Below are positions 23,590-31,558 of a stretch of DNA of 32,410 nt, one piece after another. Numbering within the stretch: the stretch's first letter is position 1; each line of letters starts with the position of its first letter. The translations under genes and the position numbers were made by a program. Source of the DNA: Pyrinomonadaceae bacterium (GTDB lineage Bacteria > Acidobacteriota > Blastocatellia > Pyrinomonadales > Pyrinomonadaceae); assembly GCA_013812905.1 (NCBI GenBank), contig JACCSP010000035.1, forward strand, positions 1 through 32,410. Reading direction: 5' to 3'. The notes below the pieces were generated by a model. The model ran no database searches and was not told where the DNA came from. It saw nothing but the letters and a program-made list of their open reading frames with translations.

Positions 23590-25383
23590 CTAAGCCGCCC
23601 GCGGTACGTCGTGTTTGGCAAAACATTCCAGGATTTCAGCGGAATCTACGGTGTCGCGTTCCAACAGCAGCGAAACAAGTCGGGCAATAGCCTTCTCTTC
23701 TGTTCTCACTACATCGCACGCCCTTTTCAGCTGCTCAGTGATAATCGCAGCAGTGGCATCCTCGATACGGTCCAGTAGCGTTTGACTGTGAGGGATGTCG
23801 GAGGCGCCTAGGTGAATGGGTCCCAGCGGGCTCATCCCGAACTCGCTCACCATTCGTCTAGCAATCTCAACAGCACGCTCTATGTCGTTTGAGGCGCCGG
23901 CCGTCATAGTGGAGAGAAGGATTTGCTCCGCAGCGCGTCCTCCCAGAAGCGTCGCTATTTGATCTTCCAAGTACTCGCATTTTTTCATCAAGCGATCTCG
24001 ATCAGGCAACGACTGGGTAACCCCCAGAGCTCCTCCTCGTGGCAGGATTGAAACTTTGTGGATCGGATCTCCATGCTTGGCGGCCAGGCCTACCGCCACA
24101 TGGCCGGCTTCATGAACCGCGGTCGCGTGGCGCTCATCTTCATCCATTCTAAATCCCTCACGCTCAGCTCCCATCAGAATTCTATCTCGCGCTGCCTCGA
24201 TATGTTTCCGGCCTATTGCTTCTGAATCGTCACGAATAGCCGTAATTGCTGCTTCATTCATCAGATTGGCGAGTTCAGCTCCGGAGAACCCGGGCGTTCC
24301 TCGGGCAATCCATTGAAGGTCGAGTTCAGGTTCGAGGTGCAAACCGCGGGCGTGTACTCGCAGAATAGCTTCGCGGCCACGCGCGTCCGCCAAGTTGACC
24401 GTAATTCGGCGATCGAAACGGCCGGGACGGGTTAATGCCTGGTCCAAAATATCCGGACGGTTGGTCGATGCAATAACCACAATGCTGCTGCTTTGATCGA
24501 ACCCATCCATTTCGATCAAGAGTTGATTTAGAGTCTGGTCCTGGTCGGCTGAAGCGGAATCGCTGCTGCGTCCCCGGCGACGGCCCAAGGCATCAATCTC
24601 GTCGATGAAAACAATGCATGGTGATATTTTCCTGGCTTTAGCAAAGAGCCGGCGAACACGAGCCGCACCTACACCCGCGAACTTTTCCTGGAAGCTCGCC
24701 CCGGAGACTGAAAGAAACGGTACTGCAGCCTCATTGGCCGCTGCGCGCGCCAAGAGGGTCTTACCGGTTCCCGGGAGCCCTGCGAGCAAAATACCTCGAG
24801 GAGCCCGTCCGCCTAACCTTCCAAATCGAGGTGGATTTCGTAAGAACTCTATCGTCTCCCCAAGCTCGGCTTTGGCTTCGTCGACACCCGCAACTTCTGC
24901 AAAGGTAACGTTCTGTTTGTTGCTGGTGTCAGTACACTTGAAGCTGCCGTCACGCCCGCTCATACTAGAATAGGCCCGCCAGCCAATGAAACCAACCAGG
25001 GCGAAGGTAAGTATGGGAATTGACCAGCTGAACGCGGTTGTCAGCAGTCCCGGGCGCAAGGCCTGAAATTCAATGGGGACTTTGCTTTTCCGAAAAAGCT
25101 CCACCACACCTTGTCTAGCAATCTCGCTGGTAACCGTGGCTTGCAGTAGCGAGCCATCCTTCGCTCGAACTGTCAAGACATCACCTTCAATAGTTACTAG
25201 AGCCGTGGAGGTGTTTTCAGCGATCGAGTAGAGTTGTGAATAATTGATCTTTTCCGATGCAACTGATTGGCGCTGATAGATTACTACAGCGATGATAGGA
25301 GCCAATACCAGCAGCACCACGGCAGTAAAAGTTAAGGCGACTCTCGGCGAACGTAGAATTGTTTTATGTATGGGGGAAGGCAT
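23590..25383 (-). CDS. FtsH-like membrane ATP-dependent zinc metalloprotease
   Basis: 597 aa with full FtsH architecture. An N-terminal helix (about 15-36), a periplasmic-type domain, a second helix (about 115-135), an AAA+ module with Walker A GLPGTGKT (about 200), Walker [12 protein letters not shown] and [22 protein letters not shown], and an M41 peptidase with HEAGH (about 424) and the third zinc ligand in ASNDIERA. The pore loop reads [12 protein letters not shown], where canonical FtsH has [19 protein letters not shown] also differs slightly from GPPGTGKT. It may therefore be a second, specialised FtsH paralogue and not the housekeeping copy; that is inference. GGAG precedes the ATG by 6 nt. 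Confidence 0.92.
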   Translation of the reverse strand: MPSPIHKTILRSPRVALTFTAVVLLVLAPIIAVVIYQRQSVASEKINYSQLYSIAENTSTALVTIEGDVLTVRAKDGSLLQATVTSEIARQGVVELFRKSKVPIEFQALRPGLLTTAFSWSIPILTFALVGFIGWRAYSSMSGRDGSFKCTDTSNKQNVTFAEVAGVDEAKAELGETIEFLRNPPRFGRLGGRAPRGILLAGLPGTGKTLLARAAANEAAVPFLSVSGASFQEKFAGVGAARVRRLFAKARKISPCIVFIDEIDALGRRRGRSSDSASADQDQTLNQLLIEMDGFDQSSSIVVIASTNRPDILDQALTRPGRFDRRITVNLADARGREAILRVHARGLHLEPELDLQWIARGTPGFSGAELANLMNEAAITAIRDDSEAIGRKHIEAARDRILMGAEREGFRMDEDERHATAVHEAGHVAVGLAAKHGDPIHKVSILPRGGALGVTQSLPDRDRLMKKCEYLEDQIATLLGGRAAEQILLSTMTAGASNDIERAVEIARRMVSEFGMSPLGPIHLGASDIPHSQTLLDRIEDATAAIITEQLKRACDVVRTEEKAIARLVSLLLERDTVDSAEILECFAKHDVPRAA

Positions 25384-25720
25384 GGAGATCTCCGGGCTGG
25401 GCGCTTCAGGCTACATAAGCCTCTCACTTTAATCTACGAAAACAAAAGTGGGGTTGAAAGCGGCGCGAACACCGGGGAGGGGCGGGACCGCAGGAGGAAA
25501 CAAGGTCTAACTGAGACGTTCGCGTATAGTCACCTTGACGAACGCCCTTTCACTTTACCAGTTATCTAGAAAGGAAGTCCAGCAAAAGAAATAACGGTCA
25601 TTGTCCTACCTTAAGGGATATGGCGATAAATCATCCGCAGCAGCCAATGGACGTACTAGCCCAGCGCTTGGGTGACGTTAGCACCAACTTTGAACTGGGA
25701 TCTCAAGGTGAGGAAATTCC
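25384..25720. other. 337-bp intergenic stretch, no clear gene
   Basis: This lies upstream of the FtsH-like gene and downstream of the M14 peptidase gene. It presumably carries the FtsH-like promoter on the minus strand, but I see no convincing box pair. A 46-codon plus-strand frame starting at 25620 runs into the antisense of the M14 gene's 3' end and is not called. Confidence 0.5.
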
Positions 25721-27457
25721 TCACCATGATTGGTCAGTCATAATGCGACCCACGGGATAAAGGTTCTTATGACGATCCCAGTAAGCTGACCGCTCGTAAA
25801 AGAACTGGAGTCGGCTACCGGGGCTGGAGGCAAATTTCGGATCAGCTTTAAGCCTTAGAAGAAATTCTGCCCGCAACACAGAATCCTGAGACATCATCTC
25901 GCGGGCAAGATTTTCCAAGACGTAGCTCTCCCCGTATTCCTTTTGCTCGAAGATCGCATTGAAGAATCCCCAGGCCAACAATGAATCCGGTGCTTCCGGT
26001 TCCAAAAGGTTCATGGCAACCTTCGCCAGGTTGTCGTCTAGCCGGACAAGGACGGATCCCGGAGGAAACGTTCTCCGCTCACCAATCAATTCGGCTTTAA
26101 ACTCAGGCATGAATCGACCCTCGAATGGGCCAGCGGACCATCTCACCTCACTAAACCTATAACTCTCGATATCTATTGCCTTCGTGTCTGACGTAGATTG
26201 TAGTCGCAGTCCGTGTGTGCTCAAGACTGCGATCACCTCACGCCACTGAGGGGGCACGATGTAATAAAGCGGTCGAGTCACTTCCTTTGTCACCCGAAAG
26301 GTGTTGTACATCGGCACGGTCACATCGAGTGGCTTTGTCCCAAAGACTACCCTGGTATCTCCGGAAACATCGCTCGGTTGAGTCTGATATTCAAGTGCTT
26401 TCAGCTGGTACGGTATGGTCTTATCAGTCAACTCGAAATCAATAGCCAGCTTGCGTCCGGGTTCATTTGAGCGACTCTGTCCCATTGTTTGCTCGTCCGC
26501 CTCGCGCAATGCGTCAAGAAGACTTTGCGGGTCGCGGCCAACCTCCGCGAGGGTAAATCTCAGAAAATCGTATGTGCCGATCACCCGCGATCGGTAGTCT
26601 TTGATCATGTGAGTTTCAATCAGAATAGCCGCACGATTGCGCAGAGGCACATATCCTGTAGAGAAGCGGGGACTGCCATTGAAATCTCGAATTCCTTTCC
26701 CAAAGTCTCGGTTGTCCGCAAATTCGAGATACCATGAGACAACATTCCCTGCCTCTTCAGTAGCGGGAAACACTTTTCCATCTATTACCTTCCGCTGCCA
26801 GGCAAGCACGCTGGGCGCAATCCCATCGTGATGTTCAAAGTGGTACGTGATGTTATAGCGGTAGTCAGCTCCGTCGGTTACGTGGCAATCCATGAATAAA
26901 TCAGGGTTCCACTCGTTCCAGAGAGCTAACCAGGCTCGAGTCTCAGGCGTATCGGCCTTCATGTAGTCGCGGTTAAGATTTTGGTTGGTAGTGGTGGCAC
27001 GCCAGCCCATGTCAGTGGGGCCATTTTGATTGATACGGTTGTAGGGACTGGATCTCTCGTGCCCGTCAGTGTTGTAGATGGGGATGAAAAGCACTACTAC
27101 ATTATCCAACAACCCCGCCTGCGTTTTGGTAATGGCAATGTCTCTCAACAAAGCGAAACCGGCATCTTTGCCATCGGGCTCGCCAGCATGAATGCAAGCC
27201 TGAATGAGCACTACCGCCTTGCCTGTCTCTCGTGCTGCACCAGGCGTAAACGTATCCCCCTGGGATGCAATCAGGAGCGGCAGCTCACGCCCTTCTCCGC
27301 TATGTCCAAATGAGGTGTATCTGATCAGCGGCGAAGCAGCACCGAGCTTTTTCGCATAAGATATCGTTTCGTCGTAGTTGGGTGTTTCGCGATAGTTGGT
27401 CTTCTCCGCATGTGTCTGCCATTCGGGCGGAGTTTTAGGTTGGGGTTCAGGTGACAT
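25721..27457 (-). CDS. M14-family zinc carboxypeptidase-like protein
   Basis: A 578-aa protein. The M14 core (about 30-310) shows zinc ligands in IQACIHAGEPDGKDAGF (HxxE) and His in LFMDCHVTDGADY, the substrate-binding Asn/Arg in QNLNRDYMKADTPETRA, and a catalytic Glu candidate in AAILIETHMIKDYRSRV. A C-terminal region of about 260 residues is of unknown fold. No signal peptide is visible at the chosen start, so it is either cytoplasmic or starts elsewhere. M14 enzymes remove C-terminal residues or act on peptidoglycan peptides; the substrate is unknown. It lies 24 bp downstream of the small zinc-ribbon gene, in the same orientation. Confidence 0.9.
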   Translation of the reverse strand: MSPEPQPKTPPEWQTHAEKTNYRETPNYDETISYAKKLGAASPLIRYTSFGHSGEGRELPLLIASQGDTFTPGAARETGKAVVLIQACIHAGEPDGKDAGFALLRDIAITKTQAGLLDNVVVLFIPIYNTDGHERSSPYNRINQNGPTDMGWRATTTNQNLNRDYMKADTPETRAWLALWNEWNPDLFMDCHVTDGADYRYNITYHFEHHDGIAPSVLAWQRKVIDGKVFPATEEAGNVVSWYLEFADNRDFGKGIRDFNGSPRFSTGYVPLRNRAAILIETHMIKDYRSRVIGTYDFLRFTLAEVGRDPQSLLDALREADEQTMGQSRSNEPGRKLAIDFELTDKTIPYQLKALEYQTQPSDVSGDTRVVFGTKPLDVTVPMYNTFRVTKEVTRPLYYIVPPQWREVIAVLSTHGLRLQSTSDTKAIDIESYRFSEVRWSAGPFEGRFMPEFKAELIGERRTFPPGSVLVRLDDNLAKVAMNLLEPEAPDSLLAWGFFNAIFEQKEYGESYVLENLAREMMSQDSVLRAEFLLRLKADPKFASSPGSRLQFFYERSAYWDRHKNLYPVGRIMTDQSW

Positions 27458-27481
27458 GTTTAGACTTGATCGGAACCAGAA

Positions 27482-27658
27482 TTAGGACGATGAGCTAAAA
27501 TCGCGCTCGCAAGACCGGCACCTAGTTCGCCGTTTGGCATTCAGAGTGCCGCAGGCCGGACAGCGGATGTACATTGTACGCGCGAACCAGCTGGTAATGA
27601 CTGCGCTAAGGCCCAGAATACCAATCAGGAGAGTCAGATTCAGCAGCAGTTCCTTCAA
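27482..27658 (-). CDS. Small membrane zinc-ribbon protein (58 aa), TTG start
   Basis: An unlisted small gene. A TTG at 27658 overlaps the stop of the upstream stress-protein gene as TTGA, which suggests translational coupling. The frame ends in TAA at 27482. One hydrophobic helix (LLLNLTLLIGILGLSAVITS) is followed by a four-cysteine zinc ribbon: YIRCPACG, ten residues, then CRSCERDF. A membrane-anchored zinc ribbon of this size is often found in envelope or secretion accessory proteins, but the function is unknown. The next gene (M14 peptidase) starts 24 bp later. Confidence 0.7.
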   Translation of the reverse strand: MKELLLNLTLLIGILGLSAVITSWFARTMYIRCPACGTLNAKRRTRCRSCERDFSSSS

Positions 27659-28437
27659 CTCTTGATGCTTTCCTTTATTGCCTTTTGATAATGCTGACCG
27701 CGCTCGTAGCCACGACGGAAAGCATCGTCAGTGCCTGATTCACGGTAAGCCTCTTTCAACTCTGAAGCCGTCTCTTCGTAGGATTTGCCTCGCCTCTTAG
27801 GATTTAGCGCCGCTTCGAAGCCGCGGCGGTAGCTAACCTCAGCATGCTGAAAGTCACCACCCTGGGTTTGGTAGTGCTCTTCTTCTGCATCGCGCAAGCC
27901 CAGCCACCAACTCTCGCGCGCCGCGTCGATGCTTTCGGCCCCAGCCTGGGCCAGAACATTGTGCACGCGTTCCTCCGCATTCTCGTCCTCGGCATAGGCA
28001 ACAACAATGGATCGCCCTTGTCTCAAGGCGTCTTCATATAGATACAACTCGTCGCGCGATAACCCCGTGGCCAATTCGTTTTCCATAGCCGCGCCGGCTA
28101 CTGCGCCGGTGGCGGCTCCGCCAAGTCCCAGTATCGCGGCCCCAATAATACCTGCGGCAAGTACAGGTCCCACGCCAGGAACCAATAGACTTGCCGCAGC
28201 AGCACCCAGCGAAGCTCCTCCAGCCACTCCCATCGCGCCGCCAACAGCTCCGCCCATCGCCTTGCCCATTCCCGGTTGTTCAGTGTCGGTAGTAGGCACC
28301 GCCGACTCAACCTTTTCATCACTTGTTCCCGGAGTCAGGAAGGCGATTCTATCTGTTGCGATCCCTGCGGAACGAAGCCCGTAAACCGCGCGTTCGGCAT
28401 CTGAGCGCGAGTCAAAGATACCCGCAATTGTTTCCAT
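27655..28437 (-). CDS. Glycine-zipper general stress protein (GSP17M-like)
   Basis: A 260-aa protein. Residues 1-40 match the N-terminal fold of general stress protein 17M (METIAGIFDSRSDAERAVYG, then LRSAGIATDRIAFL). The middle (about 58-120) is a strongly Gly/Ala-rich double glycine zipper (MGKAMGGAVGGAMGVAGGAS), likely membrane-inserting. Then comes a segment ending in SIVVAYAEDENAEERVHNVL that resembles the first fold, and a C-terminal charged region (about 175-260) rich in Tyr, Glu and Arg with repeated RRGFE/RRGYERG. AGGGAG precedes the ATG. Similar proteins accompany desiccation, salt or low-temperature stress; the exact role is unknown. Confidence 0.82.
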   Translation of the reverse strand: METIAGIFDSRSDAERAVYGLRSAGIATDRIAFLTPGTSDEKVESAVPTTDTEQPGMGKAMGGAVGGAMGVAGGASLGAAAASLLVPGVGPVLAAGIIGAAILGLGGAATGAVAGAAMENELATGLSRDELYLYEDALRQGRSIVVAYAEDENAEERVHNVLAQAGAESIDAARESWWLGLRDAEEEHYQTQGGDFQHAEVSYRRGFEAALNPKRRGKSYEETASELKEAYRESGTDDAFRRGYERGQHYQKAIKESIKS

Positions 28438-28465
28438 GTTAATCTCCCTTTGTCGGATTTTCTCT

Positions 28466-28494
28466 ATTTAACTCTCCTGTTGCCACTGCTTCAA
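28466..28494 (-). promoter_or_regulatory. Promoter of the stress-protein operon
   Basis: On the minus strand TTGAAG (28494-28489), 17-nt spacer, TTAAAT (28471-28466). Both are four of six to the sigma-70 consensus. Transcription would begin about 20 nt before the ATG at 28437. Confidence 0.4.
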
Positions 28495-28592
28495 GCGAAA
28501 TAGGTAAACGACACAAATCGTTGAGGAAATCAACAAGGCTATGTTAGAGTCAGCCTTAGGTTGGTAATCACGGAAGCCCCGGGAGACATAGC

Positions 28593-28967
28593 TTGTACGA
28601 CATTGTAGATAAACACTGGCCCATGTCGGAGGGCGACGGGAAGGCGACGCGCAAGAAAAAACCGAGAATCCTGGCTATCACCACAGACTGTTGCACTGGA
28701 TGTGCGGGCTCACCTGCCTGTGTCGAGTATTGTCCCATCGAGGCGTGTATGTTCTGGGTGCCCGACGAAGATCACCCACCCTTCGGCCGCATTGAGGTTG
28801 ATCCTTATCTCTGCATTGGTTGCCAGAAGTGCATCAGCAAAGGTCCGGACGGCGCTTTCCTGGATGGTTGTCCCTGGGACGCTATCGAAATGGTTCCCAC
28901 TGAGGATTGGGAAGGTCTCCACGGCATCGCTCTTCCGGACGCACCGCCAGCTCCTCCGGTCGGTTAA
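28593..28967 (+). CDS. Ferredoxin-type protein with two [4Fe-4S] motifs, TTG start
   Basis: A 124-aa protein. The first cluster motif is CCTGCAGSPACVEYCP (C-x2-C-x4-C-x3-CP, with an extra Cys in front). The second is CIGCQKCISKGPDGAFLDGCP, where about 12 residues separate the third and fourth cysteines instead of the usual 3, so this is a non-standard loop. It ends in a Pro-rich tail. It carries electrons in the cytoplasm; partners are unknown. The TTG at 28593 is preferred because GGGAGA lies 7 nt upstream; an ATG at 28623 has no such site. It is divergent from the stress-protein gene. Confidence 0.87.
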   Translation: MYDIVDKHWPMSEGDGKATRKKKPRILAITTDCCTGCAGSPACVEYCPIEACMFWVPDEDHPPFGRIEVDPYLCIGCQKCISKGPDGAFLDGCPWDAIEMVPTEDWEGLHGIALPDAPPAPPVG

Positions 28968-28984
28968 GAGATAAAGATCGGGCG

Positions 28985-29152
28985 CTTGGATGGCTGGAAA
29001 AGCCTCTTCGGTTAGCCAGGGGCGAAGAGATAATTAACGTCTCTCAAAACATCGGCTACAACGATTTAAGTCGCTTTTTAAACAATTTCGCAAAACTACA
29101 AAGAACCTCACCAGGTATTTGCCAGATGATGACGAAGCCCTACTCCGCTTGA
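28985..29152 (+). pseudogene. Remnant of an AraC-family regulator (C-terminal HTH only)
   Basis: In the frame ending at 29152, the segment RGEEIINVSQNIGYNDLSRF followed by LNNFAKLQRTSPGICQ fits the second helix-turn-helix of AraC/XylS proteins (pattern: IxxVAxxxGYxDxSxFxxxFkkxxGxSPxxyR). Nothing upstream encodes the first HTH or a sensor domain: the frame runs back into an alternative frame of the ferredoxin gene. It has no start codon of its own. It looks like the tail of a deleted regulator. Confidence 0.5.
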
Positions 29153-29228
29153 CAGTAGTTAATATCAAAAGCCAAGACACGCCAGCCACTCCTCAATTAG
29201 GATAGTTGTTAATCTGAAAGGAGGGTTA

Positions 29229-29759
29229 ATGCGAAAGGTAACATTCGGTGGCGCGACCAGTTTCGATAACCACTTTGCCCGAAAGGATCATTCTGTTGAT
29301 TGGCTCATGTGGAGTGATGAGGCGGCGTCAATGATGACGGACTATTGGAAGACTATCGATGCGATCTTAATGGGCCGCAAGACTTACGAGGTGGCGCTTA
29401 AAAGCAGTAAAGGTAAGAGCAACCCTTACCCGGGTATCAAATCATACGTCTTCTCTCGCACCTTGGACCCAGGCAAAGGGCAGGGCGTCGAGATCATCCA
29501 GAAAAATGCCGCGGCATTCGTGAGGGAGTTAAAGGGTCAGGAAGGCAAAGACATTTGCGTGATGGGCGGTGGCGATTTTGCAAAAACACTCTTCGAAGCG
29601 AACTTGATTGATGAGATTGGTTTCAACATCCACCCGGTTTTACTGGGGTCAGGGATTCCAGTCTTTTACGAGATGAAGGATCAGATTGATCTGGAGCTGC
29701 TGAGTTGTAAGGCCTTCAAAAACGGCTGCGTCGTGGTTACTTATCGAGTGAAACACTAA
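29229..29759 (+). CDS. Dihydrofolate reductase family protein (RibD C-terminal type)
   Basis: A 176-aa protein with the RibD_C/DHFR-like fold: MRKVTFGGATSFDNHFARKD, DAILMGRKTYEVAL, YVFSRTLDPGKGQGVEII, the nucleotide loop KDICVMGGGDFAKTLFEANL, and IDEIGFNIHPVLLGSGIPVF. Such proteins are NADPH-dependent reductases of pterin-like or nitro substrates; the natural substrate of this stand-alone type is unknown. AAAGGAGGG just before the ATG is a near-perfect ribosome-binding site. It sits alone, next to the AraC remnant, which may once have controlled it. Confidence 0.9.
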   Translation: MRKVTFGGATSFDNHFARKDHSVDWLMWSDEAASMMTDYWKTIDAILMGRKTYEVALKSSKGKSNPYPGIKSYVFSRTLDPGKGQGVEIIQKNAAAFVRELKGQEGKDICVMGGGDFAKTLFEANLIDEIGFNIHPVLLGSGIPVFYEMKDQIDLELLSCKAFKNGCVVVTYRVKH

Positions 29760-29832
29760 GCTGTTTTCGCCTGATGTGCTTTGGGTTGACCCTCGTGTCT
29801 TCCTGTTTTTGCGGTTTGGAACTGGACACACA

Positions 29833-29907
29833 CTCCACGAATTACACGAACAAACACGAACAAACACGAAATCCCTCTAATGCCAGTTAGTGTGATTTCG
29901 TGGATTG
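29833..29907. repeat. Dispersed palindrome, copy 3
   Basis: CACTCCACGAATTACAC (29831-29847) faces TGTGATTTCGTGGATTG (29891-29907), mostly complementary. The interior has a direct duplication of ACGAACAAAC (about 29846-29865). It lies between the convergent DHFR-like and HEAT genes and could serve as a bidirectional hairpin there. Confidence 0.75.
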
Positions 29908-29950
29908 TTGATCCTTTTCGACGGGCCACACTGATCGCCAATCAAAACCA

Positions 29951-30817
29951 CTAATTTTGCTTTGCTCGGCTCTGAATGGCTTTTATTGTCAGGGCCGCCT
30001 GTTGCTTGATGCGATCCGACGAAGCAACGGAACCGCTCGCATAAGGCTCAATAGCCGGTACATCCTGGGGCTCACCGATTAACGCAAGGCCGCGCAGTGC
30101 CTCCCAGAGACTGTCTTCATCCGAATTGATCGTCATTATAGCCGCGCCGGGTACGACCTCTGAACCGCTCGGGGCGACGATACGTTCCAACTTTCCGGGA
30201 AGCGGCGACCTGACTTCGACTAATTTGTCGTCAGGCCGCTTGATGCGAGCGAGTAAGGTTCCTCGCGCGAGTGGGGCTCCCTCCGTCAAAGTGCTGGCCA
30301 CCCCGCCTTCCTCGGTCGCTATCACCACATAAGGACTGAGCATCGCCACGAGCTCAGTGCGTCCACTTGGATCTGCAAATCTAACCAAGGCAAGGGCTGC
30401 GTTTCGGCGTACTATCGGTTCCGGATCTCGCACAAGTTTCAACAGCGCGTGGTGAAGATCTGTTGCCTTGCTGTCGAAACCCATCAGCCACGCGGCAGTC
30501 AGGCGAAACTCAGTTTCCGGATGACCGGCCAGACCGACGATTTGCGGATACCACTGTTTGGCTGTCGGGTCCCCGCGTTCGAGACGGTGTTGGACCTGTA
30601 AGAGGGCATGTTGGACTCGCCGCGGATGCTTTTCATCAACGAGATACTGTGAAATGTCTGCATCGGAGAGGTCGCGCCCGAACCAGGTGAAATACCACGT
30701 GAGAAACGCTCCCGCTACGAATAGGACAGCGAGAATCAGAATGGGACCGGACGCACGCACACGCTTTACTTCCGGCGTCGTGATCTTAAGTTGGGAACTG
30801 TGGCCGTTAACGGTCAT
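29951..30817 (-). CDS. Membrane-anchored HEAT-repeat protein with barrel-sandwich insert
   Basis: About 288 aa. A single N-terminal helix (about 25-44, ILILAVLFVAGAFLTWYFTW) is followed by HEAT-like helical repeats (about 65-155; HPETEFRLTAAWLMGFDS, DPEPIVRRNAALALVRFADP). Next comes a biotinyl/lipoyl-like barrel-sandwich segment (about 162-230; EGAPLARGTLLARIKRPDDK, then VEVRSPLPGKLERIVAPSGS), and a last HEAT-like pair. The turn lacks the modified lysine of true lipoyl domains, so it is probably structural as in HlyD adaptors. The frame opens at 30913, but the first 32 codons translate a TGTAGGGC-type repeat; ATG 30817 (MTVNGHSSQ) is preferred. DUF420 upstream suggests a role near cytochrome oxidase assembly. 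Confidence 0.78.
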   Translation of the reverse strand: MTVNGHSSQLKITTPEVKRVRASGPILILAVLFVAGAFLTWYFTWFGRDLSDADISQYLVDEKHPRRVQHALLQVQHRLERGDPTAKQWYPQIVGLAGHPETEFRLTAAWLMGFDSKATDLHHALLKLVRDPEPIVRRNAALALVRFADPSGRTELVAMLSPYVVIATEEGGVASTLTEGAPLARGTLLARIKRPDDKLVEVRSPLPGKLERIVAPSGSEVVPGAAIMTINSDEDSLWEALRGLALIGEPQDVPAIEPYASGSVASSDRIKQQAALTIKAIQSRAKQN

Positions 30818-30872
30818 CCGTATGACTTCATCCCGGCGCGCCTGCCTCGGTGCGCGTCCCGGACGGACTCCA

Positions 30873-30971
30873 TTGTAGGGCGTAACTCCGTGTCCGTCCC
30901 CTGCCGAACCCAATCGTCAAGAGTGAGCTTCATGTGCGTCCGGAGGCCGACCCGGAGTTCCACCCTACAAC
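30873..30971. repeat. TGTAGGGC / GGAGTTCC imperfect palindrome
   Basis: TTGTAGGGCGTAACTCCGTG starting at 30874 faces CCCGGAGTTCCACCCTACAA ending at 30970, mostly complementary (TTGTAGGG with CCCTACAA, AACTCCG with CGGAGTT). Interior about 55 nt. It fills the gap between DUF420 and the HEAT gene, touches the DUF420 3' end, and creates a false N-terminal extension of the HEAT gene. Confidence 0.75.
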
Positions 30972-31399
30972 TGCGAAGGATAAATGCGATAGAGCATTAA
31001 GTACACAATCACTCCGGTCACCGAAACATAGAGCCACAGAGGTAAAGTCCATCGAGCTATCCTGCGGTGTCTGATGAAATCCCCACGGGCTGCGCGGCAG
31101 ACCGTAATTAAAACGAGAGGGACTATGATAATGGCCAGGATCACGTGAGTGATTAGAATTGCAAAGTAAAACGGTCGAACGATTCCCTGTCCCAGGAAAC
31201 GCGTATCGCCATGATAATAGTGATAAGTAATGTAGGAAATCAGGAAACACGTCGACGTTATGAGGGCCATAATCTGACAGTTTCGGTGCGCTCGAATGAA
31301 TCCGGCCCGAATAAAGCTGTAACCCGCTATCAAAAACAGGGCGCTCGTAGTATTCAAAAAGGCATTTAGATGAGGCAGGTAGGAAATGTATTCAGGCAT
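30965..31399 (-). CDS. DUF420 family membrane protein (YozB/CtaM-like)
   Basis: A 144-aa protein with four hydrophobic helices: HLNAFLNTTSALFLIAGYSF, CQIMALITSTCFLISYITYH, FYFAILITHVILAIIIVPLV and LPLWLYVSVTGVIVYLMLYR. Conserved DUF420 features are visible: HRNCQIMAL, the His pair in YITYHYYHGDTRFLGQG, ITHVILA and HRRIARWTLPLWLYVS. DUF420/CtaM proteins are needed for maturation of heme-copper oxidases in some bacteria, perhaps at heme or copper insertion. The downstream HEAT gene shares its strand; oxidase genes may lie beyond the window. No strong Shine-Dalgarno is visible. Confidence 0.88.
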   Translation of the reverse strand: MPEYISYLPHLNAFLNTTSALFLIAGYSFIRAGFIRAHRNCQIMALITSTCFLISYITYHYYHGDTRFLGQGIVRPFYFAILITHVILAIIIVPLVLITVCRAARGDFIRHRRIARWTLPLWLYVSVTGVIVYLMLYRIYPSQL

Positions 31400-31558
31400 T
31401 TAAGAAAACACTCTGCAAGGTTCGTGGCTCTGGCGACCTTCCAAACAACTGGCGGTCTGTAACAAAAGGCTTCGCTAGCGACTTCTCATTCACACCCTGC
31501 TTTAGCTGGGTGTCGAGAACATTCGGTAACCTTCTGAAGTGGGATAGAAACTGAGCGC

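Noticed and set aside
25620-25760. 46-codon plus-strand frame after AAGGGAT
   Set aside because: It overlaps the 3' end of the M14 gene in antisense, has poor spacing of the ribosome-binding site, and shows no recognisable domain.
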